A stretch of DNA of 64,000 bases from Betaproteobacteria bacterium (GCA_016208415.1 JACQYB010000024.1:1-64000); one strand, 5' to 3'. Counted from the stretch's first letter, positions 19,122-31,663 are shown. Notes: generated by a model from the sequence alone, not told the origin. Numbers and translations are program-made.

Positions 19122-19285
19122 AGCAGCCTGTCGGACTTAAGCGATCGTAGCGAGCCGAGTGGGAGAGCGAGGACAGTTTTCCCCGATTCTGAGGCGCATA
19201 GTGGGGCTACGCAACGAAGAATCGGGGAAAAATGGACCGCTCTCCCACCGGCGCAGTAGATCAGTCTTAAGTCCGACAGGCTGCT
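19122..19285. mobile_element. MITE-like element, complete copy (164 bp, 20-bp perfect terminal inverted repeats)
   Basis: Perfect 20-bp inverted repeats at 19122-19141 and 19266-19285 (AGCAGCCTGTCGG at the outer end) bracket a second, nested palindrome (arms near 19161-19189 and 19218-19244). There is no ORF. A truncated copy in the same orientation starts the window. The form suits a non-autonomous element moved by a transposase in trans. No clear target-site duplication was seen. Confidence 0.8.
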
Positions 19286-19467
19286 AGCACAAGGCACGAA
19301 CCACGCCCTCGCAGGCGTCGCCTGACCAATAACCGAAAAGCCGGCACGACCCGTCAAGCGGGCGAAAGGACGCGAAGTCGTCCGCCCCGCGACAGTCGAA
19401 ATGTCGGCTCGAAGGCAGCAAGCATGGGAAACACGATGAAGGGAACTGCGGAAAGACGCGGTGCGGA

Positions 19468-19561
19468 TGGCGGAGAGGGTGGGATTCGAACCCACGTGCC
19501 GGGGATTACCCGACCATCTGATTTCGAGTCAGCGCCGTTATGACCGCTTCGGTACCTCTCC
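19468..19561 (-). tRNA. tRNA-Ser (CGA anticodon)
   Basis: Read leftward, the acceptor arms GGAGAGG and CCTCTCC pair. The anticodon stem-loop CTGACTCGAAATCAG gives anticodon CGA (codon UCG), there is a long variable arm typical of class II tRNAs, and the T arm reads GTGGGTTCGAATCCCAC. CCA is encoded at 19470-19468. The 5' end overlaps the only ATG that could open mltF on the other strand. Confidence 0.96.
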
Positions 19562-21174
19562 GCGAGAGCGGATTCTATCACCAACGCCCAGCGCAGGCGC
19601 AGTCGCGCGGGCGGCGCACGACACAGGCGCGCGCCGCCCGGCACCGCCCCGGTCGGAACCGCCGCATCATCGCCCTGTGCCTGACCGCCACCACGTTGTG
19701 GCTGGGCGGTTGCGAGCGCGCCCCGCGAGGCCTTGCGCCCTTCTACCATCTGGGCGAGCTGGTGGTGGTCACGCGCGATACCCCGCTGGCACGCCAGGAC
19801 GAACCCGGCTCCGACGGCGGTGCGGCGCGCGGCTTCGAACACGACCTGGTCCAGCAGCTTGGCGAGCAACTGGGCGTGACGGTGCGCTTCATCGTCGCCT
19901 CAAGCCCCGCCGAGGTGTTCGCCCGGCTGAATGCCGGCGAGGCCCACATGGCCGCGGCCATGCTGGTGCGTCGCGACGATGCCCCGGCGGTGTTCTCCGA
20001 ACCCATCCAGGATCTGCGCCTGGTGGCGGTGCAGCACGGCGACCGCCCCGCCATCGACACCCTGGACAAGCTCGACGGCTGCAGCGTCGAAGCCCTGGCC
20101 GGATCACCCGCCGTCCTCGCGCTGCGAGCCCTGCGTCCGCAACGCCCGCGCCTGCAATTCGCCGAACTGGCGGATAGCGACGAACTGCGGTTGCTGGAGC
20201 GGGTCAGCCAGCGCCGCTCCGATGTGGCGGTGGTGGATTCCGCCCACTTTGCGCTCGCCAGCCGCTTCTTCCCCGACCTGCAGCAGGCCCTGGTGCTGCC
20301 GGGCGGAGCGCCGCAGGCCTGGGCGTTCGCGCCCGACGCCGACCCGCTGCTGGTGGAATACGCCAACGCCTTCATCGCCCAGGCCCGCGCCGACGGCACC
20401 GTGGCGAGGCTGGCCGACCGCTACCTGGCCTCGGCGGCACACCGGTTGTCCAATATCGAGATCAACGCCTTCCTGGAACGAACCCAGACGACGCTGCCGC
20501 GGTTTCGCCGCCAGTTCCAGCGCGCCCAGGAAGTCACCGGCATGGACTGGCGCCTGCTGGCGGCGCTGGCCTACCAGGAGTCCCAGTGGAACCCGCTGGC
20601 CACCTCCCCCACCGGCGTGCGCGGGTTCATGATGCTCACCGAGGAAACCGCCGATCGCATGAAAGTCAGCGACCGGCTCGACGTGCAGCAAAGCATCCGC
20701 GCCGGTTCCGCCTACCTGGCGGAGTTGCGCGACCAGCTCCCGCGCGAGATCCGCGAGCCGGACCGCACCTGGATCGCCCTGGCCGCCTACAACCTGGGGC
20801 CGGGCCACCTCAACGGCGCCCTGGAAATCGCCCGCGGCATGGGCCGCGACCGCCGATCATGGTATGAACTGCGGCAGGTGCTGCCGCTCATGTCCCGCCC
20901 GGAGGTGGCGCGCCGCCTCAAGAGTGGCCCGGCGCGAGGCGGCGAAGCCGTGGCGCTGGTCGAAAACATCCGCACCTTCGTCGACATCCTCGGCCGCTTC
21001 GAAGCGGCGCATCCCCAGGTCAAGGTGGCCACCAGGCATCCGCCCACCCGCGTCGCCCATGCAGCGCAAGACGGGCGCAGGGCGAGCGAGCCGCAGCGTG
21101 CCACCCAGGGCCTCGATCCGGAACGTGCCGTCACCGGCCTGCAGGCCAGGCGGCCCTCGGCTCCGGACGGCTGA
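19540..21174 (+). CDS. mltF: Membrane-bound lytic transglycosylase MltF-like
   Basis: This is a lipoprotein-like protein with a hydrophobic signal ending in a lipobox (LTATTLWLGGC). A periplasmic solute-binding type 3 domain covers about residues 70-305, and an SLT lytic transglycosylase domain about 335-480 has the catalytic Glu in LAYQESQWNPLA and LAAYNLGPGHLNGALE. It would cleave peptidoglycan at the outer membrane. The only ATG in frame lies at 19540 inside the antisense of tRNA-Ser and gives an unusually long 37-residue leader; no ATG, GTG or TTG occurs in frame between it and the signal, so the true start is unresolved. Confidence 0.88.
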   Translation: MTASVPLRESGFYHQRPAQAQSRGRRTTQARAARHRPGRNRRIIALCLTATTLWLGGCERAPRGLAPFYHLGELVVVTRDTPLARQDEPGSDGGAARGFEHDLVQQLGEQLGVTVRFIVASSPAEVFARLNAGEAHMAAAMLVRRDDAPAVFSEPIQDLRLVAVQHGDRPAIDTLDKLDGCSVEALAGSPAVLALRALRPQRPRLQFAELADSDELRLLERVSQRRSDVAVVDSAHFALASRFFPDLQQALVLPGGAPQAWAFAPDADPLLVEYANAFIAQARADGTVARLADRYLASAAHRLSNIEINAFLERTQTTLPRFRRQFQRAQEVTGMDWRLLAALAYQESQWNPLATSPTGVRGFMMLTEETADRMKVSDRLDVQQSIRAGSAYLAELRDQLPREIREPDRTWIALAAYNLGPGHLNGALEIARGMGRDRRSWYELRQVLPLMSRPEVARRLKSGPARGGEAVALVENIRTFVDILGRFEAAHPQVKVATRHPPTRVAHAAQDGRRASEPQRATQGLDPERAVTGLQARRPSAPDG

Positions 21175-21200
21175 AATCAATCGCCACCGCGGAGACGGTA

Positions 21201-22520
<1,320 letters not shown>

Positions 22521-22613
22521 TCAGGGTTCGGGCGATGGATCGGCGCAAGGCCGGATTGTATCGGGTTGCCCGGTCGCGACGCACCCTCCGGGACGTTCGG
22601 CAGGAACCGCTAA

Positions 22614-23978
22614 TCAGCCCCCCCGGGCCTTGCGGTCGAGGCTCCGCAGGTGCTCCAGCTTCTCGGCAATGCGCGCTTCCAGGCCGCGGTCGGTGGGGCG
22701 GTACCAGCTCACCGCGGGCATGTCGTCGGGGAAGTAGCGCTCGCCGGCGGCGTAGCCCTCGGGCTCGTCCTGGGCGTAGCGGTAGTCGCGCCCGTAGCCC
22801 AGGTCTTTCATCAGCCGCGTGGGGGCGTTGCGCAGATGCAGCGGCACCGGGCTCGAGCCGTCCTCGGCCACGAAGCGGCGCGCCTCCTGCCAGGCCACAT
22901 ACACGGCGTTGGACTTGGCGGCGCAAGCCATGTAGATCACCGCCTGCGCCAGCGCCAGTTCGCCCTCCGGCGAGCCCAGGCGCTCGTAGGCCTGCACCGC
23001 CTCCAGAGCCAGCGTCAGGGCACGGGGGTCGGCCAGGCCCACGTCCTCGGTGGCCATGCGGATGAGCCGCCGGCCGACGTAGAGGGGATCGGCGCCGCCG
23101 TCAAGCATGCGCACGAACCAGTACAGCGCCGCGTCGGGGCTGGAGCCGCGCACCGCCTTGTGCAGCGCCGAGATCTGGTCGTAGAACGCCTCTCCGCCCT
23201 TGTCGAAGCGGCGCAGCTTGCGCGACAGGGCCTGGTCGAGGAACTCGGCGCTGACCGCGGTCACGCCGGCGACGTCGGCGGCGGTGTGGATCTGTTCCAG
23301 CAGGTTGAGCAGGCGCCGGGCGTCGCCGTCGGCGAAGCCGATCAGCCGCGCCCTGGCGTCGTCGTCGAAGTTGGCATCGGCAAAGACCTGGCTCCGGGCG
23401 CGCTCGAACACCACCGCCAGATCGTCCTCGGACAACGGTGTCAGCACGTAGACCGTGGCCCGCGACAGCAGCGCGCTGTTGACCTCGAAGGAAGGATTCT
23501 CGGTGGTGGCGCCGATGAAGGTCAGCAGCCCCTGCTCGACGAAGGGCAGGAAGGCGTCCTGCTGGGCCTTGTTGAAGCGATGCACCTCGTCGACGAACAG
23601 GATGGTGCGCCGCCCGCTGGCCGCCAGGATCTCGCGCGCCCGGCCCACCGCCTCGCGGATGTCCTTGACGCCGGAAAACACCGCCGACAGGGCAATGAAC
23701 TCGGCGTCGAAGGCGCGGGCGAGCAGGCGCGCGATGGTGGTCTTGCCCACCCCCGGCGGCCCCCACAGGATCATGGAATGTGGCGTGCCCGACTCCACCG
23801 CCAGGCGCAGCGGCCGCCCATCCCCCAGCAGGTGGCGCTGCCCCACCACCTCGTCCAGGCTGGCCGGGCGCATGAGTTCAGCCAGCGGGGCGTGCGCCCT
23901 CTCGGCGGCCCGCGTGGCCTCGGCCGTCGCAGCGGCCGGCGGAGGCGTCCCGGGCTGGTCGAAGAGATCGCCGCTCAT
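22614..23978 (-). CDS. rarA: Replication-associated recombination protein A (RarA/MgsA)
   Basis: This AAA+ ATPase of the clamp-loader clade acts at stalled replication forks. It has Walker A GPPGVGKTTIARL at about residue 73, Walker B LFVDEVHRFNKAQQDAFLP, sensor 1 ATTENPS, and the C-terminal MgsA tetramer region (RLIRMATEDVGLADPRAL). It lies directly behind lolA (18-nt gap), forming ftsK-lolA-rarA, a standard proteobacterial order. Confidence 0.96.
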   Translation of the reverse strand: MSGDLFDQPGTPPPAAATAEATRAAERAHAPLAELMRPASLDEVVGQRHLLGDGRPLRLAVESGTPHSMILWGPPGVGKTTIARLLARAFDAEFIALSAVFSGVKDIREAVGRAREILAASGRRTILFVDEVHRFNKAQQDAFLPFVEQGLLTFIGATTENPSFEVNSALLSRATVYVLTPLSEDDLAVVFERARSQVFADANFDDDARARLIGFADGDARRLLNLLEQIHTAADVAGVTAVSAEFLDQALSRKLRRFDKGGEAFYDQISALHKAVRGSSPDAALYWFVRMLDGGADPLYVGRRLIRMATEDVGLADPRALTLALEAVQAYERLGSPEGELALAQAVIYMACAAKSNAVYVAWQEARRFVAEDGSSPVPLHLRNAPTRLMKDLGYGRDYRYAQDEPEGYAAGERYFPDDMPAVSWYRPTDRGLEARIAEKLEHLRSLDRKARGG

Positions 23979-23996
23979 GGCGCCCCCGCGCCGCCG

Positions 23997-24641
23997 TCAC
24001 TCGCCGCCGACGACGTCGGCGCCCGCCGGCGGCACGAAGCGGAACTGCGCGGCATCCAGCCGCGGGTTGCGCTCGAAGGCGGAAAACACCAGCACCGTGG
24101 TCTGGCCAAAGGCGTCGCGCAATTCCATGCGTTGGGGCACGTCGCCGCTGAAGCCGATGCTGACCTGCTCGAAGCTGGATTCGGCGTTCTTCGGCTGCGC
24201 CTCCACCCATTCCAGGCCGTCGCGGCTGCCGCCGTCGCGCAGATCGAAATTGCGTTCCAGGGTGTTGTCGCCAGCGAGCAACGCCGCCGGGCTGGAGCCC
24301 AGGGCACCGCCCAGCTTGCGCACGCTCACCTGGTTGAGGTCCTTGTCATAGATCCAGAGTCTCTCGCCGTCGCCCACCAGCAACTGGTGGTAGGGCTTGT
24401 CGTAGGTCCAGCGGAAGCGTCCGGGGCGGGAAAACACCATGTCTCCTGAAGCCGTCTGCGGCTTGCGGCCGGACTTGGCCGTCACCGTCTGGGAGAACGC
24501 CGCCCGTGCCGTGCGCGTCTGGTCGAGGAAGCTGCGCAGGCGCTCCACGCCGCCGGCCCACGCCGTGGCGGAGTCCGCCAGCAGCAGGGTGCCGGCCAGC
24601 GCCAGCGTCGCCCCCAGGCGAGCGCCGATCACGCCCATCAT
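23997..24641 (-). CDS. lolA: Outer-membrane lipoprotein carrier protein LolA
   Basis: This periplasmic chaperone of 214 residues has a signal peptide (cleavage probably after DSATAWA). The LolA fold is recognisable in [34 protein letters not shown] and [17 protein letters not shown]. It ferries lipoproteins from LolCDE to LolB. Its start overlaps the ftsK stop by four bases, indicating translational coupling. Confidence 0.95.
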   Translation of the reverse strand: MMGVIGARLGATLALAGTLLLADSATAWAGGVERLRSFLDQTRTARAAFSQTVTAKSGRKPQTASGDMVFSRPGRFRWTYDKPYHQLLVGDGERLWIYDKDLNQVSVRKLGGALGSSPAALLAGDNTLERNFDLRDGGSRDGLEWVEAQPKNAESSFEQVSIGFSGDVPQRMELRDAFGQTTVLVFSAFERNPRLDAAQFRFVPPAGADVVGGE

Positions 24642-26944
24642 TCGCCCTCCCGCGCCGGCACCAGTACCTCGCGGTTGCCGTTGGCGCTCATGGGTGACAC
24701 CAGGCCGGCCCGCTCCATGGCCTCGATGAGCCGCGCCGCGCGGTTGTAGCCGATGCGCAGGTTGCGCTGCACCAACGAGATGGACGGCCGCCGGGTGCGC
24801 AGCACCACCTCCACGGCCTGGTCGTAGAGCGCGTCATCCTCGTCGCCCTCGCCGCCCTGCGCTCCCGCGTCGCCCCCCTCGCCGTCGGCCTCGCCCCCCT
24901 GGGCGTCCAGCAGGCCGTCCACGTAGTCCGGCAGGCCGGTGCTCTTGAGGTGGTCCACCACGCGATGTACTTCCGCGTCCGACACGAAGGCCCCATGCAC
25001 CCGCACCGGCTGGCCAGTGCCGGGCGCCAGGTAGAGCATGTCGCCCTGTCCCAGCAGCGCCTCGGCGCCCATCTGGTCGAGGATGGTGCGCGAATCCACC
25101 TTGCTGGACACCTGGAAGGCGATGCGCGTGGGAATGTTGGCCTTGATGAGGCCGGTGATCACATCCACCGACGGGCGCTGGGTGGCAATAATGAGGTGGA
25201 TGCCGGAGGCGCGGGCCTTCTGGGCCAGGCGGGCGATGAGTTCCTCCACCTTCTTGCCCACCACCATCATGAGGTCGGCCAGCTCGTCCACCACCACCAC
25301 GATGAACGGCAGGTTCTCCAATGGCTCCGGCGACTCCGGGGTGATGGAGAAGGGGTTGGCGATGGGCGCGCCGGCCTTGCGCGCCTCGTCCAGCTTGTGG
25401 TTGTAGCCCGCCAGGTTGCGCACGCCCAGCGCCGACATCAGCCGGTAGCGCCGGTCCATCTCCCCCACGCACCAGTTTAGCGCGTGGGCGGCGTGCTTCA
25501 TGTCGGTGACCACCGGCGCCAGCAGGTGCGGAATGCCCTGGTAGACCGACAGCTCCAGCATCTTGGGATCGATGAGGATGAGCCGCACCTGGCGCGCCTC
25601 GGCCTTGTAGAGCAGGGACAGGATCATGGCGTTGAGCGCCACCGACTTGCCCGAGCCGGTGGTGCCGGCCACCAGCAGGTGGGGCATCTTCGCCAGATCC
25701 GCCACCATCGGCTGGCCGCCGATGTCCTTGCCCAGGGCCAGTGCCAGCGGGCTGGCCATGTCGTGGGCCGCCATGGAACCGACGATCTCGGACAGGCGCA
25801 CCACCTGGCGCCGTGCGTTGGGAATCTCCAGCCCCATGCACGACTTGCCGGGAATCGTCTCCACCACGCGGATGCTCACCACCGACAGCGCCCGCGCCAG
25901 GTCCTTCACCAGATTGACCACCTGGCTGCCCTTCACGCCCACCGCCGGCTCCACTTCGTAGCGGGTGATCACCGGGCCGGGGTAAGCGGCCAGGACGCGC
26001 ACTTCGACGCCGAAGTCGGCCAGCTTGCGCTCGATGAGCCGGGAGGTGAATTCCAGGGTGTCCGCAGAGGGCGGGTCGGATTCGTGCTGCACCTCGTCCA
26101 GCAGCGCCAGCGGCGGCAGCGGCGGCAGGCTGGGGATGGGCAGGTCCTTGAACAGCGAACGCTGGCGTTCCCGCTGGCTGGACGATGCCGAGGCGCCCGC
26201 CTCCGGCGCGGGCTCGATGCGCAGCGACGGCTCATGATGGAAGCGCCTTCGCTCCTTCTCCACCACCGCCTCGCGCTGCACTGCCGCCACCTTGCCGGCA
26301 CGCCGGTCCCGCCAGCGATACCATGCATTCCCGGCGCCCACCCACAGGCCTTCCAGCAAGCCGCCGACGGACTCCGCCAGCCGCAGCCAGGAAAGTCCCG
26401 AAAGCAGGCTCAAACCGGCGGCGAAGGCGCCGATCAGCAGCAGCGTCCCGCCGGTAAACCCGAAGTAGCGCGCCACCGCGCCCCCCACCTCCACCCCCGC
26501 CATGCCACCCGGCCCGAGGGGAAGGTGGTTGCGCAGGCCGTGGAAGCGCAGCGCTTCCAGCCCGCTGCTGGCCACGAGCAGCATCAGGAATCCCGTCAGA
26601 GCGATGAGCAGCGGCCGGCGATCCAGGCGCATGACCCCGCCCATCAGACCGTCGATCCGGCGATACCCCCAGACGATGAGAAACAGGGCCAGCACCACCC
26701 ACCACCAGGCGGAGAGACCGAAAAGGTAAAGCAGCAGATCCGCCAGCCAGGCGCCAAAGCGCCCGCCGGGGTTGGCGACATGGCCCCCGGGCGCGGCGTG
26801 GGACCATCCGGGATCGCCCCGGTCATAGCCGATGAGGACGAGGGCGAGATAGAGCGCGGCAGCGCCGAGAATCAGCCAGCGGACTTCCTGCAGCAGCGCC
26901 ACAAGGCGCTCTGGCAGCGGCGGGCTCTTGTTTGCTTGAGGCAC
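24638..26944 (-). CDS. ftsK: DNA translocase FtsK
   Basis: This 768-residue divisome protein clears DNA from the septum. Four to five N-terminal membrane helices (about residues 20-195) and a short charged linker lead to the motor. The motor shows Walker A ([16 protein letters not shown]), Walker B ([15 protein letters not shown]) and [26 protein letters not shown] winged-helix gamma domain at the C-terminus ([24 protein letters not shown]) would read KOPS. The start is a GTG at 26944 with little ribosome binding site support. Confidence 0.96.
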   Translation of the reverse strand: MPQANKSPPLPERLVALLQEVRWLILGAAALYLALVLIGYDRGDPGWSHAAPGGHVANPGGRFGAWLADLLLYLFGLSAWWWVVLALFLIVWGYRRIDGLMGGVMRLDRRPLLIALTGFLMLLVASSGLEALRFHGLRNHLPLGPGGMAGVEVGGAVARYFGFTGGTLLLIGAFAAGLSLLSGLSWLRLAESVGGLLEGLWVGAGNAWYRWRDRRAGKVAAVQREAVVEKERRRFHHEPSLRIEPAPEAGASASSSQRERQRSLFKDLPIPSLPPLPPLALLDEVQHESDPPSADTLEFTSRLIERKLADFGVEVRVLAAYPGPVITRYEVEPAVGVKGSQVVNLVKDLARALSVVSIRVVETIPGKSCMGLEIPNARRQVVRLSEIVGSMAAHDMASPLALALGKDIGGQPMVADLAKMPHLLVAGTTGSGKSVALNAMILSLLYKAEARQVRLILIDPKMLELSVYQGIPHLLAPVVTDMKHAAHALNWCVGEMDRRYRLMSALGVRNLAGYNHKLDEARKAGAPIANPFSITPESPEPLENLPFIVVVVDELADLMMVVGKKVEELIARLAQKARASGIHLIIATQRPSVDVITGLIKANIPTRIAFQVSSKVDSRTILDQMGAEALLGQGDMLYLAPGTGQPVRVHGAFVSDAEVHRVVDHLKSTGLPDYVDGLLDAQGGEADGEGGDAGAQGGEGDEDDALYDQAVEVVLRTRRPSISLVQRNLRIGYNRAARLIEAMERAGLVSPMSANGNREVLVPAREGE

Positions 26945-27111
26945 CTGTCGTGACGGCGGAATACCGAACAGCCGCTTGCGCGGCGGGCGGGGCCATTATA
27001 AACGATGGCCAACGGCATGCCGTGCGGCAACCGGGCGCACCGGCGACAGGGCGCTGGGGATGGAAAGGGAAGCGCCGGGGCTCCGATCGCGGAGCCGCCC
27101 GGCGGACGATA

Positions 27112-27786
27112 TCAGGACACCGAGCCGATGCGATCGCGCAGCAGGATCTTGCCGCCGGTTTCGTGGATCAGGCCCTGCGTGTGCAGGTCCTTCATCACCC
27201 GGCTGACCATTTCCCGCGAGGCGCCGATCATCTTGGCGATGTCCTGCTTGGAGATCTTGCGATTCACCACGAGCTGGCCGTTGATGGTTTCCGCCATTTC
27301 CAGCAGCAGGCGGGCGACCCGCCCGTAGACGTCCATCAGCGCCAGGCTCTCGATCTTGCGGTCGGCGTTGCGCAGGCGCTGCACCAGGTTGCGCATGATG
27401 TACAGGGCGACGTCGAAGTTCTCCTGCATCACGCGCTTGAAATCGCTCTTGGCGATGAGGATGAGATCGCTGGGCGCCGCCGCCACCACGCTCGCCGAGC
27501 GCGGATTCTCGTCCAGCACCCCCATCTCGCCGAACAACTCTCCGGGGCCGAGGATGGACAGGATGACCTCGCGCCCTTCCTCATCGCTCACCAGCACCTT
27601 CAGGCTGCCGGACAGCACCATGTAGACGAAGTCGGTGCGGTCGCCGGCCATAACGACGGTGGAGTTGCGCGGCGCCTTGCGCAGCATCGCCAGGCGCGCG
27701 ATGGCGTCCAGATTCTGCTCCGGCAGCCCCGAGAACATCGGCAGGCAACGCAGCGCGGTTACCGAAACGGCATGTTGAGAGGACAT
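27112..27786 (-). CDS. Crp/Fnr-family transcription regulator
   Basis: This 224-residue protein has a cyclic-nucleotide-binding fold (about residues 15-135, VVMAGDRTDFVYMVLSGSLKVLV, LGPGELFGEMGVLDENPRSASVVA) and a winged helix-turn-helix at the C-terminus (ISKQDIAKMIGASREMVSRVMKDL). The RSASVVA segment in the phosphate-binding cassette resembles true cAMP- or c-di-GMP-binding members, and there is no FNR-type Cys cluster. The start at 27786 has GGAGGAAAG; the 51-residue upstream extension is rejected. It is divergent from trxB, and a leftward TATAAT lies at 27882-27877. Confidence 0.9.
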   Translation of the reverse strand: MSSQHAVSVTALRCLPMFSGLPEQNLDAIARLAMLRKAPRNSTVVMAGDRTDFVYMVLSGSLKVLVSDEEGREVILSILGPGELFGEMGVLDENPRSASVVAAAPSDLILIAKSDFKRVMQENFDVALYIMRNLVQRLRNADRKIESLALMDVYGRVARLLLEMAETINGQLVVNRKISKQDIAKMIGASREMVSRVMKDLHTQGLIHETGGKILLRDRIGSVS

Positions 27787-27991
27787 CAGCCCTTTCCTCC
27801 AGCACGCCCCCGTCTGGGGCGAAGGCACCGCAGGACGCGACACCTGATCTATGTTCTTTTCGGCAATTACTGAATCATTATAAGACATCTTCGCAACCCC
27901 TAGTCTCTGATGGCTCCGATAGCACATCGCTTTCCCCAATTACGGCAGGGCGGCGGCGGGCTTGAGCGATCCCGTGGCGGCCCCGATATAA

Positions 27992-28839
<848 letters not shown>

Positions 28840-28851
28840 GAGATGCGCGGT

Positions 28852-28913
28852 GGGGAGCGGGCTTGCACGCGAAAGCGGCCGCTGCAATCGCGGCCCGGGC
28901 CGCTCCCGCAAGA
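28852..28913. repeat. REP-like palindrome
   Basis: GGGAGCGG and CCGCTCCC arms enclose an inner palindrome (AGCGGCCGCT). The head GGGAGCGGGCTTGC is very like the REP sequences of pseudomonads. It lies between the broken trxB and smr. Confidence 0.6.
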
Positions 28914-28946
28914 GCAAGTGTGTTTGCAGGCCGGGAATCAAGGATC

Positions 28947-29492
28947 ATGAGGGGACGTGTGGACGACGACGACCGCGCGCTGTTCCGCGCCGCAGTGGCG
29001 GATGCCCGGCCGCTGGAGCACGACCGGGTGCATCTCGAAGCGCCCCGGCCGCGCCCCGTGCCGGTCCAGCATCGGCGCGACGAAGCCCAGGCGCTGCACG
29101 AATCGCTGCACGCGCCCCCCACGCTGGATCTGCGCCTGGAAGGCGGCGACGAACTGCGCTTCGCGCGCCCCGGAATCTCCCGTCTGGTGTTGCGCGACCT
29201 GCGCCGCGGCCGCTGGGTGCTGCAGGATCAACTCGACCTGCACGGCGCCACCCGCGAGGAGGCGCGCCATCTGCTGGGCGGATTCCTGGCCGCCTGCCTG
29301 CGCCGGCACCTGCGCTGCGTGCGCGTCATCCACGGCAAGGGACACGGCTCGCCGGGACGCGAACCGGTGTTGAAGACGTACGTCGCGGGCTGGCTGGCCC
29401 ACCGCGCCGAGGTGCTGGCCTTCTGCCAGGCCCGCCCCCAGGACGGGGGCGCCGGCGCAGTGGTGGTCCTGCTGAAGGCGGCGCAGACCTGA
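28947..29492 (+). CDS. Smr-domain endonuclease-like protein
   Basis: This 181-residue protein has a C-terminal Smr domain (about residues 95-180) with DLHGATREEARHLL, VRVIHGKGHGS and GAGAVVVLLK. The N-terminal half is charged and matches stand-alone Smr proteins (E. coli SmrA/SmrB type), which act as nickases or on mRNA at collided ribosomes; which role applies here is not decidable. The start at 28947 follows a weak AAGGA. It is the normal downstream neighbour of trxB in betaproteobacteria. Confidence 0.88.
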   Translation: MRGRVDDDDRALFRAAVADARPLEHDRVHLEAPRPRPVPVQHRRDEAQALHESLHAPPTLDLRLEGGDELRFARPGISRLVLRDLRRGRWVLQDQLDLHGATREEARHLLGGFLAACLRRHLRCVRVIHGKGHGSPGREPVLKTYVAGWLAHRAEVLAFCQARPQDGGAGAVVVLLKAAQT

Positions 29493-29516
29493 ACGGGGCG
29501 ATCCGCGCCGGAACGC

Positions 29517-29589
29517 CGTCGAAGCGCGGACTGCGCCGCCCGTCGAAGCGCCGACTGCGCGCTACCGTCGAAACGCGGACTTGCGCCGC
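29517..29589 (-). repeat. 25-bp tandem repeat array B (3 units) directly after the glnB stop
   Basis: Read leftward, the array begins with the base after the glnB TGA. Units of 24-26 bp share GCGG-N6/7-CCGC-GTTTCGAC or close variants. It fills the convergent gap between smr and glnB. Confidence 0.8.
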
Positions 29590-29946
<357 letters not shown>

Positions 29947-31560
29947 TCAGAATTCGTCCTGGTAGCGGGACGTGATGGGATAACGCCAATCCTTGCCGAA
30001 CCCGCGCCGCGTCACGCGGATGCCCAGCGGTGCCTGGCGCCGCTTGTATTCGCTGCGCTTGAGCATGCCCACCACCCGGCGCACCTCCGTGGCGTCAAAA
30101 CCCCGCGCGATGATCTCGCGAGCGGTCAGGTCGTCCTCCATGTAGGCCTCGATGATGGCATCCAGCACCTCGTAGGGCGGCAGCGTGTCCTGGTCCTTCT
30201 GGTCGGGCTTGAGTTCCGCCGAGGGCGCCCGGGTGATGATGCGCTCCGGAATCACCTCGCCGGCGCGGTTGCGATACCGGGAAAGCCGGTAAACCAGGGT
30301 CTTGGCGATGTCCTTGATGACCGCGAAGCCCCCCGCCATGTCGCCGTAGAGCGTAGCATAGCCCACGGCCATCTCCGACTTGTTGCCCGTGGTCAGCACG
30401 ATGGAGCCGTGCTTGTTGGACAGTGCCATGAGGATCATGCCGCGGATGCGCGCCTGCAGGTTCTCCTCGGTGGTGTCCGCCGGCAGGCCGCGGAACTCCT
30501 GCTCCAGCATGGCACCGAAGGCCTCCATGGCCGGCGCGATGGGGATGGTGTCGTAGCGCACGCCGAGGTTGGCGGCCAGGGCGGCGGCATCATCCAGGCT
30601 CATCTGCGACGTGTAGGGCGAGGGCATCATCACCGTGCGCACCTTGTCCGCCCCCAGGGCATCCACCGCCACGCACAGGGTCAGCGCCGAATCGATGCCC
30701 CCCGACAGGCCGATGATGGCGCCTGGAAAGCCGTTCTTGCCCAGGTAATCGCGCACCCCCAGCACCAGGGCGTCGTAGACCTCCGCCTCCAGCGGCCGCG
30801 GCGCCTCGATGCGCGCCGGGCGCAGGTCGCCGTCGCGAAACTCCACCAGCTCCAGCGCCTCGACGAAGGAGGGCAGTTGCAGCACCGCCTCCCCGGCGCC
30901 GTTCAGGGCAAAGGATGCGCCGTCGAACACCAGTTCGTCCTGCCCGCCCACCAGGTTGGCGTACACCACGGGCATGCGGGTGGCCTCGATGCGGTCGCGC
31001 AGCACCTCGTAGCGCGTGGCCTGCTTGTTGATGTGGTAGGGCGAGGCATTGAGCACCAGCAATAGTCCGGCGCCGGCGCGCTCCGCCGCGTCCGCCGCGC
31101 CCTGCTCCCACACGTCGGCGCAGATGTTGATGCCGAGCCGCACCCCCGCCACCTCCACCACGCAGGGTGCGGTGCCGGATTCGAAGTAGCGCTCCTCGTC
31201 GAACACCTCGTAGTTGGGCAGGCGATGCTTGCGATACACGGCGAACACCTGGCCATCGCCCACCAGGGAGGCGGCGTTGAAGCACTGGTCGCCTTCGCGC
31301 AGCGGGTGGCCGAGCAGCACGCGGATGCCCTCGACTTGGCCCGCCACGCGCGCCAGTTCGCGGGCGTTGGCGCGATAGAAGTCTTCCCGCAGCAGCAGGT
31401 CTTCCGGCGGATACCCGCACAGGGCGAGTTCGGGGGTCACCACCAGGTCGGCTCCGGCGGCGCGGGCGCGGTCGGCCGCGGCAATGATGCGCTGCGCGTT
31501 GCCGGCCATGTCGCCGACGACGCAATTGATCTGGGCAAGGGCGATGCGGAGGGTGTTCAT
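29947..31560 (-). CDS. nadE: Glutamine-dependent NAD+ synthetase
   Basis: This 537-residue two-domain enzyme has an N-terminal nitrilase-like glutaminase (about residues 1-250, with the nucleophile Cys in GINICADVWE and the catalytic region YRKHRLPNYEVFDE). The C-terminal NAD synthetase domain has the PP-loop GLSGGIDSALTL and TTGNKSEMAVGYATLYGDMAGG. It amidates deamido-NAD in the last step of NAD biosynthesis. It is followed closely by glnB. Confidence 0.97.
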   Translation of the reverse strand: MNTLRIALAQINCVVGDMAGNAQRIIAAADRARAAGADLVVTPELALCGYPPEDLLLREDFYRANARELARVAGQVEGIRVLLGHPLREGDQCFNAASLVGDGQVFAVYRKHRLPNYEVFDEERYFESGTAPCVVEVAGVRLGINICADVWEQGAADAAERAGAGLLLVLNASPYHINKQATRYEVLRDRIEATRMPVVYANLVGGQDELVFDGASFALNGAGEAVLQLPSFVEALELVEFRDGDLRPARIEAPRPLEAEVYDALVLGVRDYLGKNGFPGAIIGLSGGIDSALTLCVAVDALGADKVRTVMMPSPYTSQMSLDDAAALAANLGVRYDTIPIAPAMEAFGAMLEQEFRGLPADTTEENLQARIRGMILMALSNKHGSIVLTTGNKSEMAVGYATLYGDMAGGFAVIKDIAKTLVYRLSRYRNRAGEVIPERIITRAPSAELKPDQKDQDTLPPYEVLDAIIEAYMEDDLTAREIIARGFDATEVRRVVGMLKRSEYKRRQAPLGIRVTRRGFGKDWRYPITSRYQDEF

Positions 31561-31663
31561 GCCGTTTCAGTGAGTCCGACACGCATCTGCGGTCATTGCC
31601 GGGAGGGCGCCTAATATACACCGCGCCCGCCCGCCGTTGGCTTGCCACCGGCGGCGCGCACGA

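Noticed and set aside
27787-27939. 51-residue N-terminal extension of the Crp-family regulator
   Set aside because: The internal ATG at 27786 has a strong GGAGGAAAG site and gives normal family length; the extension lacks similarity and covers the promoter.
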